From: Paracoccus indicus | GTDB taxonomy: Bacteria > Pseudomonadota > Alphaproteobacteria > Rhodobacterales > Rhodobacteraceae | Direction: 5' to 3' | Assembly: GCF_003056335.1 (NCBI RefSeq) | Contig: NZ_PYWA01000001.1 | Location: forward strand, 124,001-188,000 | Length of the DNA: 64,000 bases | Shown here: piece by piece, positions 63,990 to 64,000 of the stretch | Numbering within the stretch: position 1 is the first letter of the stretch | How the letters are laid out: the number at the start of each line of letters is the position of its first letter | Program-made: the position numbers and the translations under genes | Notes under the pieces: generated by a model | Seen by the model: the letters and a program-made list of their open reading frames with translations, nothing else | What the model was told of the DNA's origin: nothing | Databases searched by the model: none

Positions 63990-64000
63990 ATGACCACCAT
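63990..64000 (+). CDS. Start of the next phage gene (cut by the window edge)
   Basis: ATGACCACCAT begins at 63990 after AGGAAAG. Only the first three codons are visible. A terminase or head gene would fit the order, but nothing can be read. Confidence 0.5.

Larger units (their letters stand above)
48575..64000. mobile_element. Prophage integrated at tRNA-Arg(CCT), right end outside the window
   Basis: Contains cargo genes, integrase, excisionase, a phage-type methylase, a repressor with operators, primase, P4-type helicase and a virion morphogenesis protein. Base composition is mixed: replication genes are as GC-rich as the host, while cargo at 48749-50653 and 61999-62943 is clearly AT-richer. 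The part present looks like the early and replication module of a temperate phage; head and tail genes should follow. Confidence 0.9.

Noticed and set aside
48498..64000. CRISPR array in the window
   Set aside because: No regularly spaced direct repeats were seen on either strand. The repeats found are operators, iteron-like words or terminator-linked elements.

Overview
The window is high-GC alphaproteobacterial DNA. The gene content and order (prfA-prmC-DUF4167, rpsF-rpsR-rplI, NrsF-type anti-sigma next to an ECF sigma factor, SDR-uvrC-pgsA-moaD-moaE, a Bmt-type homocysteine methyltransferase) point to a Rhodobacteraceae member, most likely Paracoccus or a close relative. Genus is an inference from gene style, not a database match.

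Positions 1-48574 are chromosomal core. In order: the 3' part of rsmA; a translation block (prmC, prfA, the rpsF-rpsR-rplI operon); agmatinase and a rhodanese; methionine and branched-chain amino acid genes (Bmt, ilvC, two Lrp/AsnC regulators, ilvD); a guanidinium exporter behind an apparent guanidine-II riboswitch; a UbiH-like hydroxylase; a GntR/AlkA/esterase cluster; an ECF sigma/NrsF pair; dapA, a lytic transglycosylase, IMPase and divergent metR/metF; a PLP decarboxylase, valS and a HisC-like aminotransferase; pyrB with a catalytically degenerate dihydroorotase and plsY; gshA; and a long minus-strand run from a protease through uvrC and pgsA to moaE. Several minus-strand genes end in the same short repeat. 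Two membrane microproteins of 57 and 39 aa lie between larger genes.

At 48498-48574 lies tRNA-Arg(CCT) with an encoded CCA. From its 3' end to the end of the window is a prophage that runs off the right edge. Next to the tRNA sit three tightly packed, visibly AT-richer cargo genes (TIGR04255-like plus two unknowns). Then comes a leftward operon of nine overlapping genes ending in xis and int. A lambda-like switch follows: a short HTH repressor gene between two clusters of TTGGCA-nn-TGCCAA operators. The rightward operon carries small unknowns, a protein with SANT/Myb-like repeats, a zinc-finger/TOPRIM primase and a P4-type helicase. It is followed by a repeat-rich region that may be the replication origin, a second low-GC cargo pair (DUF6414-like protein plus a small basic helical protein), a probable virion morphogenesis protein and a possible packaging site.

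The best candidates for something undescribed are the three-gene cargo beside the tRNA (48749-50653) and the DUF6414-like pair (61878-62943). Both lie in accessory positions typical of anti-phage or lysogenic-conversion genes, but nothing in the sequence proves a function. The strongest regulatory find is the guanidine-II riboswitch with an alternative hairpin that would cover the gdx ribosome-binding site.
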